64,000 nt of DNA, taken from Stomatobaculum longum. GTDB lineage: Bacteria; Bacillota; Clostridia; Lachnospirales; Lachnospiraceae. Within the stretch, counting starts at the first letter, position 1, and every line of letters starts with the position of its first letter. A model generated the notes under the pieces. That model was not told where the DNA came from. It searched no databases and worked only from the letters and a program-made list of their open reading frames with translations. This document shows, piece by piece, positions 17,503 through 26,262 of the stretch. A program made the position numbers and the translations under genes. The stretch is taken from positions 62,001-126,000 of the forward strand of contig JH590864.1 in assembly GCA_000242235.1 (NCBI GenBank), read 5' to 3'.

Positions 17503-19498
17503 ATGGGATTGAAATTAGTGATTGCCGAGAAGCCATCTGTGGCGCAGTCTATTGCGAAGGTGATCGGCGCAGATAATAAGAAGGACGGGTATCTGGAGGG
17601 CAACGGATATCTGGTCAGCTGGTGCTTTGGACACCTCATCGAGCTGGCAGCACCGGACGCCTATGACCCGAAATACCAGAAATGGAAGAAGGAGGACCTT
17701 CCGATCTTTCCGGAACCCTTTCGCTATGAAGTGACGGAGAGCACAAAGAAGCAGTTCCGAAAGCTTCAGGAGCTAATGAAGTGGGAAGATGTAATAAGCC
17801 TTGTGGAGGCGACGGATGCCGGACGGGAGGGAGAGCTGATCTTCCGACTTGTCTATCACAAAGCCGGATGCAGAAAGCTTTTCGAGCGCCTCTGGATCTC
17901 TTCGATGGAGGACAAGGCCATCGAGGAGGGCTTCCGGAATCTCCGACCATCATCTGAATATGATGCGCTCTATGAAGCAGCGCTCTGCCGGGAACGGGCC
18001 GACTGGATCGTCGGGATCAACGCCACCCGGCTTTTTTCATGCCTTTACGGTCAGACCTTGAACGTGGGCCGTGTCATGACGCCGACACTTGCCATGCTGG
18101 TTAAGCGGCAGGAGGAGATCGACACATTCAAGTCGGAGCCGTTTTACTCAGTCCGGATCAAAGCTTCCGGTGTAGTGGCGGAGGGAAGAAAATGCAAGGA
18201 CAAGGCAGAAGCAGAAAACATCTTACAGGCGGTCAGGGACTCCGGAAAGGCAAAGGTGGAGAGCCTTCAGAAAACAGAAAAGTCAGAGAAGCCTCCCCTT
18301 CTGTATGACCTGACCACGCTCCGAAGAGAAGCAAACCGGCGGTACGGATTCACGGCACAGCAGACACTGGATTACACGCAGAGCCTCTACGAGAAGAAGC
18401 TGGTCACCTACCCCAGAACGGACAGCCGTTATCTGACGGACGAGATGGAGGACAGCGTGAAAGTCCTCGCCTGCCAGATGAAGGAGAAGTATGGTTTCAC
18501 CGGGATTGTTTACCTGAATTCCAGCCAGGTCATCAACAGCAAAAAAGTGAGTGACCACCACGCCATCATTCCCACAGAAAATGCGGCTTCGGCGGATTTC
18601 TCCCAGATTCCGTATGAGGAGCAGAAGATACTGGGACTTGTGACAGCAGAGCTGTTATCTGCTCTTGGAAGACCCTGCTTGTCCGAGGAGTATCATCTGA
18701 CACTAAGATGCGCCGGAGAAAAATTTACTGCTTTCGCAAAGAAAATAACGGATCCGGGCTGGCATGAGATCCAGGACTGGATTCTCGGAAAGGAAAGAAC
18801 AAGGAAAGATGACTGCAGCAATGATGCATCCGGCAAAGATACATCCCCTGAGAATGCACCGGACGAAAACAAATCGAGTGAAACTGCATCTGGCATGAGT
18901 CTTGCAGCTGTCCTTGCTGCTGATCCTTCCCTTTTTGCAGAGGGACGTGAGGTCATCGTGCAGGATCCCGAAATCCGTGCTGGAAAGACGCAGCCGAAGA
19001 AGCCATATACGGAGAATACACTTCTCTCTGCAATGGAGCGGGCAGGAAGCAGCGAGACACCGGACGAGGCGGAACGCAAGGGTCTTGGAACTCCAGCTAC
19101 AAGAGCAGGAATCATTGAGAAGCTGGTCCGAATCGGTTTCCTGGAAAGGAAGGGCAACAACAAGACAAAATATCTGGTTCCTACCCATAAGGGCATCTCT
19201 CTCCATTGGAAAATGTCCTGCCTGCGGAAGTCCCGTGATTGAAAAATCAAAAGGTTTCTTCTGCAGCAACCGGGATTGCCGCTTCGCTCTTTGGAAGGAG
19301 AATCGCTATTTTGATTCGATCGGAAAGAAGATGACAAAACAGATCGTGGAGGAGCTGCTTAATACCGGTAAGGCGAATCTCAGAAAGTGCAGGTCCAGAA
19401 AATACGGAAAGACCTATGACGCGACCTTGCTTCTGGACACAGATGACAAGGGACAGGCAGTCTTCCGTATGGAGTTCCCGGACCGGAAGAGAAAGTGA
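17503..19498 (+). pseudogene. topB: Topoisomerase III (topB) with internal deletion and frame change
   Basis: From ATG 17503 a type IA topoisomerase runs for 579 residues: toprim DAGREGELIF at about 105-114 and active-site Tyr303 in VTYPRTDSRY. The frame breaks at about 19196-19205. After PTHKGIS the product reads LHWKMSCLRKSRD and stops at 19242, while the zinc-ribbon C-terminus (IGKCPACGSP, CSNRDC, GKTYDATLLL) continues in another frame to 19498. Compared with the family, roughly 60-70 residues between THKGIS and IGKCP are missing, so a deletion of about 200 bp with frame change explains it. The truncated catalytic core might retain activity. Confidence 0.8.
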
Positions 19499-19537
19499 TC
19501 AGACCGGATCAGACCGATAGAGAAAGTGAGGAGTGAG

Positions 19538-19882
19538 ATGAATCAGACAGGAAGCAAAATCATGAAATGGGACGAGATCAATGGCAGGGAAGAAGAGATC
19601 ACTGAACCTCATATCACACCGAAGGACCGAATGGAAGAGCCGGAGGTTGGCCTCGGCAGTAATTATTTGAAGGCTGCTGAGGAACAGATCGAGGACGATT
19701 ATGACTCCATCGATGGCATCGTGAATAACGGGAAGCGAGATGACACGGATGGTCGCGCGGAATCAGAACGCATGTCAGTCAAAGAGAAGCTCCGCGAGCA
19801 GGAAGAGAAGCTGCGGACGAGACCTACCGAGCTGCCGCACCGCGAGAAGGATCCTCTCTGCCCGGACCGGAATCTCTGCTGA
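19538..19882 (+). CDS. Acidic hypothetical protein upstream of mobC
   Basis: A 114-residue hydrophilic protein begins MNQTGSKIMKWDEINGREEE, acidic with a charged C-terminal part (MSVKEKLREQEEKLRTRP). ATG 19538 is preceded by gaggag. No domain recognized. It lies between topB and mobC on the same strand, so it may be a relaxosome accessory factor; this is inference from position only. Confidence 0.6.
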   Translation: MNQTGSKIMKWDEINGREEEITEPHITPKDRMEEPEVGLGSNYLKAAEEQIEDDYDSIDGIVNNGKRDDTDGRAESERMSVKEKLREQEEKLRTRPTELPHREKDPLCPDRNLC

Positions 19883-19895
19883 TAGAGAAGAGCCG

Positions 19896-20234
19896 ATGGG
19901 AAGACAGGAGAAACGCCTGGAGGTGAGACTCACGGAAGAGGAACTTCACCTCATGGAAGAGAAAATGAAACGGGCTGGCATCAAGAACAAGAGCGCGTAT
20001 TTTCGGAAGATGGTGATCGACGGCTATCTGATCCAGATGGATCTCTCCTGTGTCCAGGAAATGATCCGGCTTCTCCGGATCAATGCCAACAACTTGAATC
20101 AGTACGCACGCAAAGCCAACGAGTGCGGGTTTGTCTATCTGGAGGATATCCAGAGCCTTCAGAAACAGCAGAAACTAATGTGGATCGAGATGCGGAAAAT
20201 CCTTGAAGAGCTCAGTAAGCTGGGACAGCATTGA
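19896..20234 (+). CDS. mobC: MobC-like relaxosome protein
   Basis: A 112-residue protein begins MGRQEKRLEVRLTEEELHLM, a ribbon-helix-helix opening, followed by GIKNKSAYFRKMVIDGYL and INANNLNQYARKAN, the conserved MobC core. MobC proteins bind oriT and help the relaxase melt and nick it. ATG 19896 is chosen because the motif begins there; the SD is weak. The relaxase gene follows after 35 nt. Confidence 0.85.
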   Translation: MGRQEKRLEVRLTEEELHLMEEKMKRAGIKNKSAYFRKMVIDGYLIQMDLSCVQEMIRLLRINANNLNQYARKANECGFVYLEDIQSLQKQQKLMWIEMRKILEELSKLGQH

Positions 20235-20269
20235 AGTGATATACCGGAACAGGAAAAGGAGGAAACCGG

Positions 20270-21709
20270 ATGGCGGCGACTAGACTGATCGCGATGCATC
20301 AGAACAAGGGAAAATCGATCGCCCAGTGCCTGAAGGATCGGACAGATTATGCCAAGAACGGCGAGAAGACCGAAGACGGCGAACTGATTTCCTCCTATGC
20401 TTGCGACAAGGAGACGGTAGACCAAGAGTTCCTTCTGGCAAAACAGAAATATTTACGGATAACCGGAAGAAAGCCGAATGGCGACATCATCGCTTATCAG
20501 ATCAGACAGTCATTCAAGCCTGGAGAAGTCACACCGGAGGAAGCAAACAGTATTGGTTATGAAACCGCGATGCGCTTCACCAAAGGCAATCATGCCTTCA
20601 TCGTGGCGACACATATCGACAGAGCGCATGTTCACAATCATGTGATTTTCAATTCCACAAATCTTGACTGCGACCGCAAGTTCCGCGACTCCTGGTTTAT
20701 TGCACTGGCATTGCAGCGCCTGAGCGATCAGGTCTGCCTTGAGCACGCGCTGTCTGTGATCACGCCGCGAAAGCCATCGGAGAGAGACAACAAATGTCCC
20801 TATCATCGGGAATCCTTCCGGTCTGTTCTCCGGGAAAATATAGATCGAATCCTGGAAGATCCCTGCGATTTTCAAACTCTCCTTCATAAGCTTCGGGAAG
20901 CCGGATACGAGGTGAAAGCTGGGAAACATTTCGCAATCCGCGGCCCAGGCCAGAAGCGTTTCATCCGATTCCGATCTCTTGGAGAAGGTTATACCGAGGA
21001 AGATATCCGAAAGCGGATTGCAGGGGAAATAGAATTTCAACCGGATGATCAAAGGGCAAAATCCATGAAGAGCGGGAGTAGAAGATCCGGAGATTCCAGG
21101 AAAAAGCAGAAGCGTGAATTTGATCTTCTCATCGATATCAATCAGAAGATGCAGGATGGCAAGGGAAAAGGCTATGAACGCTGGGCGAAGGTCTTCAATG
21201 TGAAGCAGGTTTCGAAGGCGCTTCTCTTTCTCCAGTCACATGGCATCAGGGATTATGCGGAGCTTTCAAAAAGGGCTGAAAATATCGCAGATCGTTTTCA
21301 TACTTTGTCAGATTCAATCAAAGAGAGGGAAGATCAGCTAAAGGGAATCGCGGAGTTAAAAAAGCAGATCATCAATTACGTGAAGACAAAGGATGTTTAC
21401 GCGGCCTACCGCAGGTCTGGCTACAGCAAGAAATTTTTTGAAGAGCACCGACAGGAGATCACGCTTCATCAGGCGGCGAAGGAAGCATTCAACAGGCTGG
21501 ATAGCAGAGAGCTGCCGAAGGTAAAGGAACTATCCGAAGAATACGGGCAGATTCTTTCAGAGAAGAGAAAGCTCTATGAGGAATACCACACAGCCAAGAA
21601 GGAGATGATGGACTACCAGATCGCAAAGAGGGACATTGATGAATTCCTGAAACTCGATCAGGAGCAGAAGAAGCAGGAAAAGGAAAAATCAAAAACAGAA
21701 ATCCGCTGA
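20270..21709 (+). CDS. Relaxase (MobA/VirD2, MOBP type) of the ICE
   Basis: The protein has 479 residues. The metal-binding motif HIDRAHVHNHVIFN gives His115, His120, His122 and His124. An upstream Tyr in the N-terminal region (for example TDYAKNGEKT) is the candidate nucleophile. The C-terminal half is helical and resembles the nested element's relaxase. It nicks oriT and leads the strand through the VirB4-dependent channel. The SD aaaggagg precedes ATG 20270. A strong terminator follows, so the transfer operon ends here. It appears complete. Confidence 0.92.
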   Translation: MAATRLIAMHQNKGKSIAQCLKDRTDYAKNGEKTEDGELISSYACDKETVDQEFLLAKQKYLRITGRKPNGDIIAYQIRQSFKPGEVTPEEANSIGYETAMRFTKGNHAFIVATHIDRAHVHNHVIFNSTNLDCDRKFRDSWFIALALQRLSDQVCLEHALSVITPRKPSERDNKCPYHRESFRSVLRENIDRILEDPCDFQTLLHKLREAGYEVKAGKHFAIRGPGQKRFIRFRSLGEGYTEEDIRKRIAGEIEFQPDDQRAKSMKSGSRRSGDSRKKQKREFDLLIDINQKMQDGKGKGYERWAKVFNVKQVSKALLFLQSHGIRDYAELSKRAENIADRFHTLSDSIKEREDQLKGIAELKKQIINYVKTKDVYAAYRRSGYSKKFFEEHRQEITLHQAAKEAFNRLDSRELPKVKELSEEYGQILSEKRKLYEEYHTAKKEMMDYQIAKRDIDEFLKLDQEQKKQEKEKSKTEIR

Positions 21710-21714
21710 ATGAT

Positions 21715-21758
21715 GGGCAGGTGGCACCTTTACAGATGCTGCCTGCCCGCTTTTTTTT
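21715..21758 (+). terminator. Rho-independent terminator after the relaxase
   Basis: GGGCAGG-TGGC pairs with GCTG-CCTGCCC around a short loop, followed by c and eight T. It closes the transfer operon. Confidence 0.88.
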
Positions 21759-21759
21759 A

Positions 21760-22035
21760 TTTCTGAGAATGCTGCGCAGAGAAGATTCTGATTACTGATG
21801 AGCACGACGGGGTCTGAGGATTTGCTATTGGTCATTGCATAAGCGCTCGCATTTCGAGTGCGCCGCCTGTCCGTCCGCGGACAGATCTGGGGGATTGGGG
21901 GTTACTCCCTCAACAAGCACAGACCGTTTGTGAGGAAACGGGCACTGCTTGCCATTACCTGGGCATGTGATGGTGGATACATTCTATTTCGCAAAAAAAA
22001 ACTTCGAGAAATTAAATATGAATTGAATGATCTCA
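21760..22035. other. Gene-poor stretch with two palindromes (possible oriT or leader)
   Basis: Between the relaxase terminator and the XRE promoter there is no convincing gene. Two adjacent inverted repeats occur: GCGCTCG-catttc-GAGTGCGC (about 21843-21863) and the perfect TGTCCG-tccg-CGGACA (about 21868-21883), followed by G-rich ggggattggggg. A 70-codon frame (21858-22070) has no SD and contains the downstream promoter. A transfer origin near the relaxase is possible but unproven. Confidence 0.35.
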
Positions 22036-22064
22036 TTGAAGAGACTGCGCATATAGGGTATAAT
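22036..22064 (+). promoter_or_regulatory. Promoter for the defence operon
   Basis: TTGAAG (22036-22041), a 17-bp spacer and a perfect TATAAT (22059-22064) lie 84 nt upstream of the XRE gene, the first gene of the helicase-Mod-Res operon. Confidence 0.7.
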
Positions 22065-22147
22065 CAGTGACATGAGTGAAAATTTGCATAGTTCAGAGGA
22101 AATAACAGTATCTTTCATAAACACCTTTATTTGACGAGGTAGACATT

Positions 22148-22369
22148 ATGTCACTTTCATACAATGGGCTGTGGAAATTATTAATCGATAAGAACATGAA
22201 TAAGATGGACTTGATGAAGGACGTGGGAATTAGCAGTGGAACCGTTGCTAAGATGACAAAAGGTGAACCTGTCTCAATGACGATTCTGGAGAAAATCTGC
22301 GATAAGCTGAATTGTGATGTTGGAGACCTAGTTCATTTTGTAAGCGAGAAGGGATCCGAGACAAAGTAA
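22148..22369 (+). CDS. XRE/Cro-type regulator of the defence operon
   Basis: A 73-residue helix-turn-helix protein of the compact Cro/YozG type: MKDVGISSGTVAKMTKGEPV is the DNA-binding helix pair, followed by LEKICDKLNCDVGDLV. The SD gaggt lies 9 nt before ATG 22148. It is the first gene behind a good promoter and directly before the helicase and restriction genes. It may act like a controller protein that delays restriction until methylation is established (inference by analogy with C proteins). Confidence 0.85.
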   Translation: MSLSYNGLWKLLIDKNMNKMDLMKDVGISSGTVAKMTKGEPVSMTILEKICDKLNCDVGDLVHFVSEKGSETK

Positions 22370-22404
22370 CGGGAGTTTTATTGGGAAAACGGTTATAGAA
22401 AAAG

Positions 22405-25400
22405 ATGGATACATTTAACAATACCACCAAGGTTGTCAAAGATGATCTTGAACGGAAAATTAAATCCGGTAGCAGGATATCTATTGCGGCGGCATGTTTC
22501 TCAATCTATGCTTATCAGGCACTGAAGAATGAGTTGGAGGATTGTGATGAGTTTCGCTTTATCTTCACATCTCCAACTTTTGTTGCGGAAAAAACGCCAA
22601 AGGAGCGCCGGGAGTTCTATATTCCTCGCCTGAATCGTGAGAAGAGTCTTTATGGTACAGAGTTTGAGGTCCGCCTTAGAAATGAGCTGAAACAGAAGGC
22701 TGTGGCGAAAGAATGTGCAGACTGGATGCGCAGGAAGGCTCAGTTTCGTACCAACACCACCCGGGAAGGCATGAACAATTTCATGGTTGTGGAGAATCCG
22801 GAAGATACCTATACGTATATGCCGATGAATTCATTCACAGCTGTGGACCTTGGTTGTGAGCGTGGAAATAACATCAGTAACATGGTCACCCGATTCGAGA
22901 ATCCGGCAAGCAGAGAGTTCCTGAATCTTTTTGAAACGGTCTGGCAGGACAAGGAGAAGCTGACGGATGTTACCAATGAAGTCATCGATATGATCTCTAC
23001 GGTCTATCAGGAGAATTCTCCTGAGCTGATCTACTTCATGACGCTCTACAACATCTTCAGTGAATTTCTCGATGACATCTCTGAAGACGTTCTGCCAAAT
23101 GAGGCGACTGGCTTCAAAAACAGTGTGATCTGGAACAAGCTTTATAATTTCCAGAAGGACGCTGCCCTTGGCATCATCAACAAACTGGAGCAGTACAACG
23201 GCTGTATTCTCGCGGACAGCGTTGGTCTAGGTAAGACCTTTACAGCTCTTGCAGTGATCAAGTACTACGAAGGACGGAATAAGAATGTCCTCGTACTTTG
23301 CCCGAAGAAGCTCTCTGAGAACTGGATGACCTACCGTGGAAATCTCGTGAACAATCCATTGGCCGCTGACCGTTTCCGTTATGATGTCCTTTATCACACG
23401 GATCTATCCAGAAACAGCGGAATGACCCCGATTGGCCTGCCTATCGATCGGATCAACTGGGGGAACTATGACCTTGTCGTTATTGATGAGAGCCATAACT
23501 TCCGTAACGGCAATGGGACAAATACGCATGGCGGCGAGAAAGAAAACCGCTACATGCGCCTGATGAATCGGGTGATCCGTCCGGGAGTTAAGACAAAGGT
23601 CCTTATGCTCTCTGCGACACCGGTCAATAACCGCTTCTATGACCTCAGGAATCAGCTGGCTCTTGCCTATGAGGGAAATCCAGAAGAAATCAACGACAAG
23701 CTGAATACGAAGTCGGACATTGATGCAATCTTCCGGCAGGCGCAGAGGGTCTACAACGCCTGGTGCAAGCTCCCAGAAAAAGAGCGGACGACCCAGAATC
23801 TTTTGTCCCAACTTGACTTCGATTTCTTTGAAGTGCTGGATGCTGTCACGATTGCCAGATCCCGCCATCATATACAGACCTACTATGACACAAAGGATAT
23901 CGGGACCTTCCCGACAAGGAATAAACCGATTTCCTTATACCCCAAACTTACGGACAAGCCAGGTGCGATCAACTACAAGGAAGTCTATGAGTGCCTGTCT
24001 GATCTGAAGCTGACCATTTATACACCGACCCGGTTCATTCTTCCGAGTAAATTGTCGAAGTACTTGTCAGAGGAGGAGACGGAGAATTTCAGAAAGGGCC
24101 GTGAAGCAGGTATTCAGCGATTGATGAATATCAACCTTCTGAAGCGAATGGAGAGCTCAGTTCATTCCTTCCTGCTGACCGTGCAGCGGGTTTATCAGTA
24201 TCTGTATGATACGGAGCAGATTATCGAAGATTTCAAGAGAGGCGGCAATGCTAACCTGAAGGAAATGACCGACCTCTCTGGGGAGACCGCTGACTTTGAC
24301 GATGACGATCAGAATACAGATTTCTTCTCTGTAGGCAAGAAAGTGCAGATCGATTTACGGGATATGGACTATGTCTCATGGGAGCGGGATATAAAGGCGG
24401 ATATTGATACGCTTTCTGTTCTCATAAGCATGGTTGAAGATATCACGCCGCAATATGACTACAAGCTGAATCAGTTGATCGAGGTCATCCGCAAGAAGGA
24501 AGAGAATCCAATTAATCCCGGAAATCGGAAGGTGCTGATTTTTACTGCCTTTGCGGATACTGCAGAATACTTGTATGAGAACATCGCTCCGAGTGCAAAG
24601 AAGCTGGGACTCAATGCCGCGCTTGTTACTGGCAGTGTGGAAGGGAGGACGACGATCCCTGGCTTCAAGGCGGAGATGAATCATGTACTGACTTGTTTCT
24701 CGCCAGTGTCGAAAGACAGGGATATTCTCTACCCACAGGATAAACATAACGACATTGATATCCTGATTGGTACGGACTGTATCTCTGAAGGTCAGAACCT
24801 GCAGGACTGCGATTACTGCATCAATTATGATATTCACTGGAATCCTGTTAGGATCATCCAGCGTTTCGGAAGAATCGATCGTATCGGAAGTAAGAATAAG
24901 GTGATCCAGCTGGTAAACTTCTGGCCGGATCTGACCTTGGATGAATACATCAATCTGAAGGCAAGAGTCGAGACGAGGATGCGGATTTCGGTCATGACTT
25001 CTACCGGAGACGATGACCTGATCAATCAGGACGAGAAGGGGGATCTGGAATACCGAAAGGAGCAATTAAAGAAGCTGCGCGAAGAAGTCGTAGACCTCGA
25101 GGATATGAACTCTGGGATCTCCATTACGGATCTGGGACTGAATGATTTTCGCGTGGACCTGCTTGCCTACATGAAAGACCATGGAGACATCGATCATATT
25201 CCTTTTGGCATTCATGCAGTTGTCCACGGGGAAAAGCCGGGTGTGATTTTTGTTCTGAAAAATGTAAATCAGAAAATCAATATCAAGAATCAGAACCGAC
25301 TTCATCCCTTCTACATGGTTTATGTGGGCAATGACGGGGAGATTATCACCAATCATCTGCAGCCGAAGGATACGCTGGATGAAATGCGGCACATTGCGAG

Positions 25401-25635
25401 AGGCAAGACTGAGCCAGATAAGGATCTGTGCCGGGTCTTCAATAAGAAAACGAAAGATGGACGGGATATGGGTTCTGTCTCAAAACTTCTGGAAGATGCA
25501 ATTGGCTCGATTATTGAAGCCAAGGATGAAGAAGATATAGGCAGCTTTTTCTCCTCTGGAGAGACGACATTCACAAGCGGCGGCTTTTCTGGACTTGAGG
25601 ATTTTGAACTCATATGCTTTATGGTGGTGATGTAA
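22405..25635 (+). CDS. SNF2-like SF2 helicase with PLD-like N-terminus
   Basis: The protein has 1076 residues. The N-terminal region (about 1-170) resembles phospholipase-D-like modules fused to defence helicases (SRISIAAACFSIYAYQAL, FRFIFTSPTF), but a full HxK pair is not obvious. The helicase core has ADSVGLGKT (270-278), DESH at 361-364, SATPVNN, and QRFGRIDRIG from residue 819 in the C-terminal lobe. It begins a five-gene run with DUF4391, Mod, YhcG and Res; the DUF4391 ATG directly follows its stop. It presumably translocates on DNA for the restriction complex. The SD is weak (gaaaaag). Confidence 0.88.
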   Translation: MDTFNNTTKVVKDDLERKIKSGSRISIAAACFSIYAYQALKNELEDCDEFRFIFTSPTFVAEKTPKERREFYIPRLNREKSLYGTEFEVRLRNELKQKAVAKECADWMRRKAQFRTNTTREGMNNFMVVENPEDTYTYMPMNSFTAVDLGCERGNNISNMVTRFENPASREFLNLFETVWQDKEKLTDVTNEVIDMISTVYQENSPELIYFMTLYNIFSEFLDDISEDVLPNEATGFKNSVIWNKLYNFQKDAALGIINKLEQYNGCILADSVGLGKTFTALAVIKYYEGRNKNVLVLCPKKLSENWMTYRGNLVNNPLAADRFRYDVLYHTDLSRNSGMTPIGLPIDRINWGNYDLVVIDESHNFRNGNGTNTHGGEKENRYMRLMNRVIRPGVKTKVLMLSATPVNNRFYDLRNQLALAYEGNPEEINDKLNTKSDIDAIFRQAQRVYNAWCKLPEKERTTQNLLSQLDFDFFEVLDAVTIARSRHHIQTYYDTKDIGTFPTRNKPISLYPKLTDKPGAINYKEVYECLSDLKLTIYTPTRFILPSKLSKYLSEEETENFRKGREAGIQRLMNINLLKRMESSVHSFLLTVQRVYQYLYDTEQIIEDFKRGGNANLKEMTDLSGETADFDDDDQNTDFFSVGKKVQIDLRDMDYVSWERDIKADIDTLSVLISMVEDITPQYDYKLNQLIEVIRKKEENPINPGNRKVLIFTAFADTAEYLYENIAPSAKKLGLNAALVTGSVEGRTTIPGFKAEMNHVLTCFSPVSKDRDILYPQDKHNDIDILIGTDCISEGQNLQDCDYCINYDIHWNPVRIIQRFGRIDRIGSKNKVIQLVNFWPDLTLDEYINLKARVETRMRISVMTSTGDDDLINQDEKGDLEYRKEQLKKLREEVVDLEDMNSGISITDLGLNDFRVDLLAYMKDHGDIDHIPFGIHAVVHGEKPGVIFVLKNVNQKINIKNQNRLHPFYMVYVGNDGEIITNHLQPKDTLDEMRHIARGKTEPDKDLCRVFNKKTKDGRDMGSVSKLLEDAIGSIIEAKDEEDIGSFFSSGETTFTSGGFSGLEDFELICFMVVM

Positions 25636-26262
25636 ATGATCAATTTTCCGGGAAGTACGAGAGTCGGCAAGAGACTTCCAAAGGAAGCCTTTTATAAACA
25701 TCTTCCATTGACGCCGGCACTGAAGGCAAAGTTCGTGTCCGATGTCGATCGGATTGTGGTCGAGAACAGCCTGACGAAAAGCAATCTGAATCTGGTCAAA
25801 GAAGCAGAAATCAAAGAGGTAATGCTTCTATCGATCACTCTGAAAAAGCAGGACTTCGATGGAAAAATTGTGGAGGCTATCGCAAGACAGAATCCACACA
25901 AACTGATTTTTTTGCTTTGCTACGAGGATAACCGACAACTGGCGGTTTATCACGGCAAGCTTTACCGGACGGACTGGGTACCGGAAGACAAAGTGAGATT
26001 GTCTCTCTCAGGAGATAATCTGGATGCCATCTGGGATGATCTGTTGCAGCAGGTGGCTGTCCATTCAGAAGCTGCTCTTGGGCAGAAAGGCAAGACCATC
26101 GATGATCAGTTGAAAATGCAGGATGAAATCGACCGCCTGAACAAACTGATCAGAAAGACAGAGACCGCTGCATGGAAGGAACAGCAGCCCAAGAAACGAT
26201 TTGAACTCTACACAAGGCTGCAGGAATACAAGAAACAATTGGAGGAAATAATAAATGGATAA
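25636..26262 (+). CDS. DUF4391-family protein
   Basis: The 208-residue protein has an N-terminal alpha/beta region (SITLKKQDFDGKIVEAIARQ, KLIFLLCYEDNRQLAVYHGK) and a C-terminal coiled coil (about 145-205). This pattern matches DUF4391, which I recall as a frequent companion of SNF2-like helicases and type III Mod genes in defence loci. It starts with no gap after the helicase stop and overlaps the Mod start by 8 nt, so translation is coupled. The biochemical role is unknown; it could bridge helicase and Mod. Confidence 0.75.
   Translation: MINFPGSTRVGKRLPKEAFYKHLPLTPALKAKFVSDVDRIVVENSLTKSNLNLVKEAEIKEVMLLSITLKKQDFDGKIVEAIARQNPHKLIFLLCYEDNRQLAVYHGKLYRTDWVPEDKVRLSLSGDNLDAIWDDLLQQVAVHSEAALGQKGKTIDDQLKMQDEIDRLNKLIRKTETAAWKEQQPKKRFELYTRLQEYKKQLEEIING

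Noticed and set aside
21858-22070. 70-codon frame between relaxase and XRE gene
   Set aside because: It lacks an SD and contains the XRE promoter in its 3' end; it more likely reflects chance.
24376-25065. Minus-strand frame opposite the SNF2-like helicase
   Set aside because: It overlaps conserved helicase motifs on the other strand and has no SD or homology pattern.
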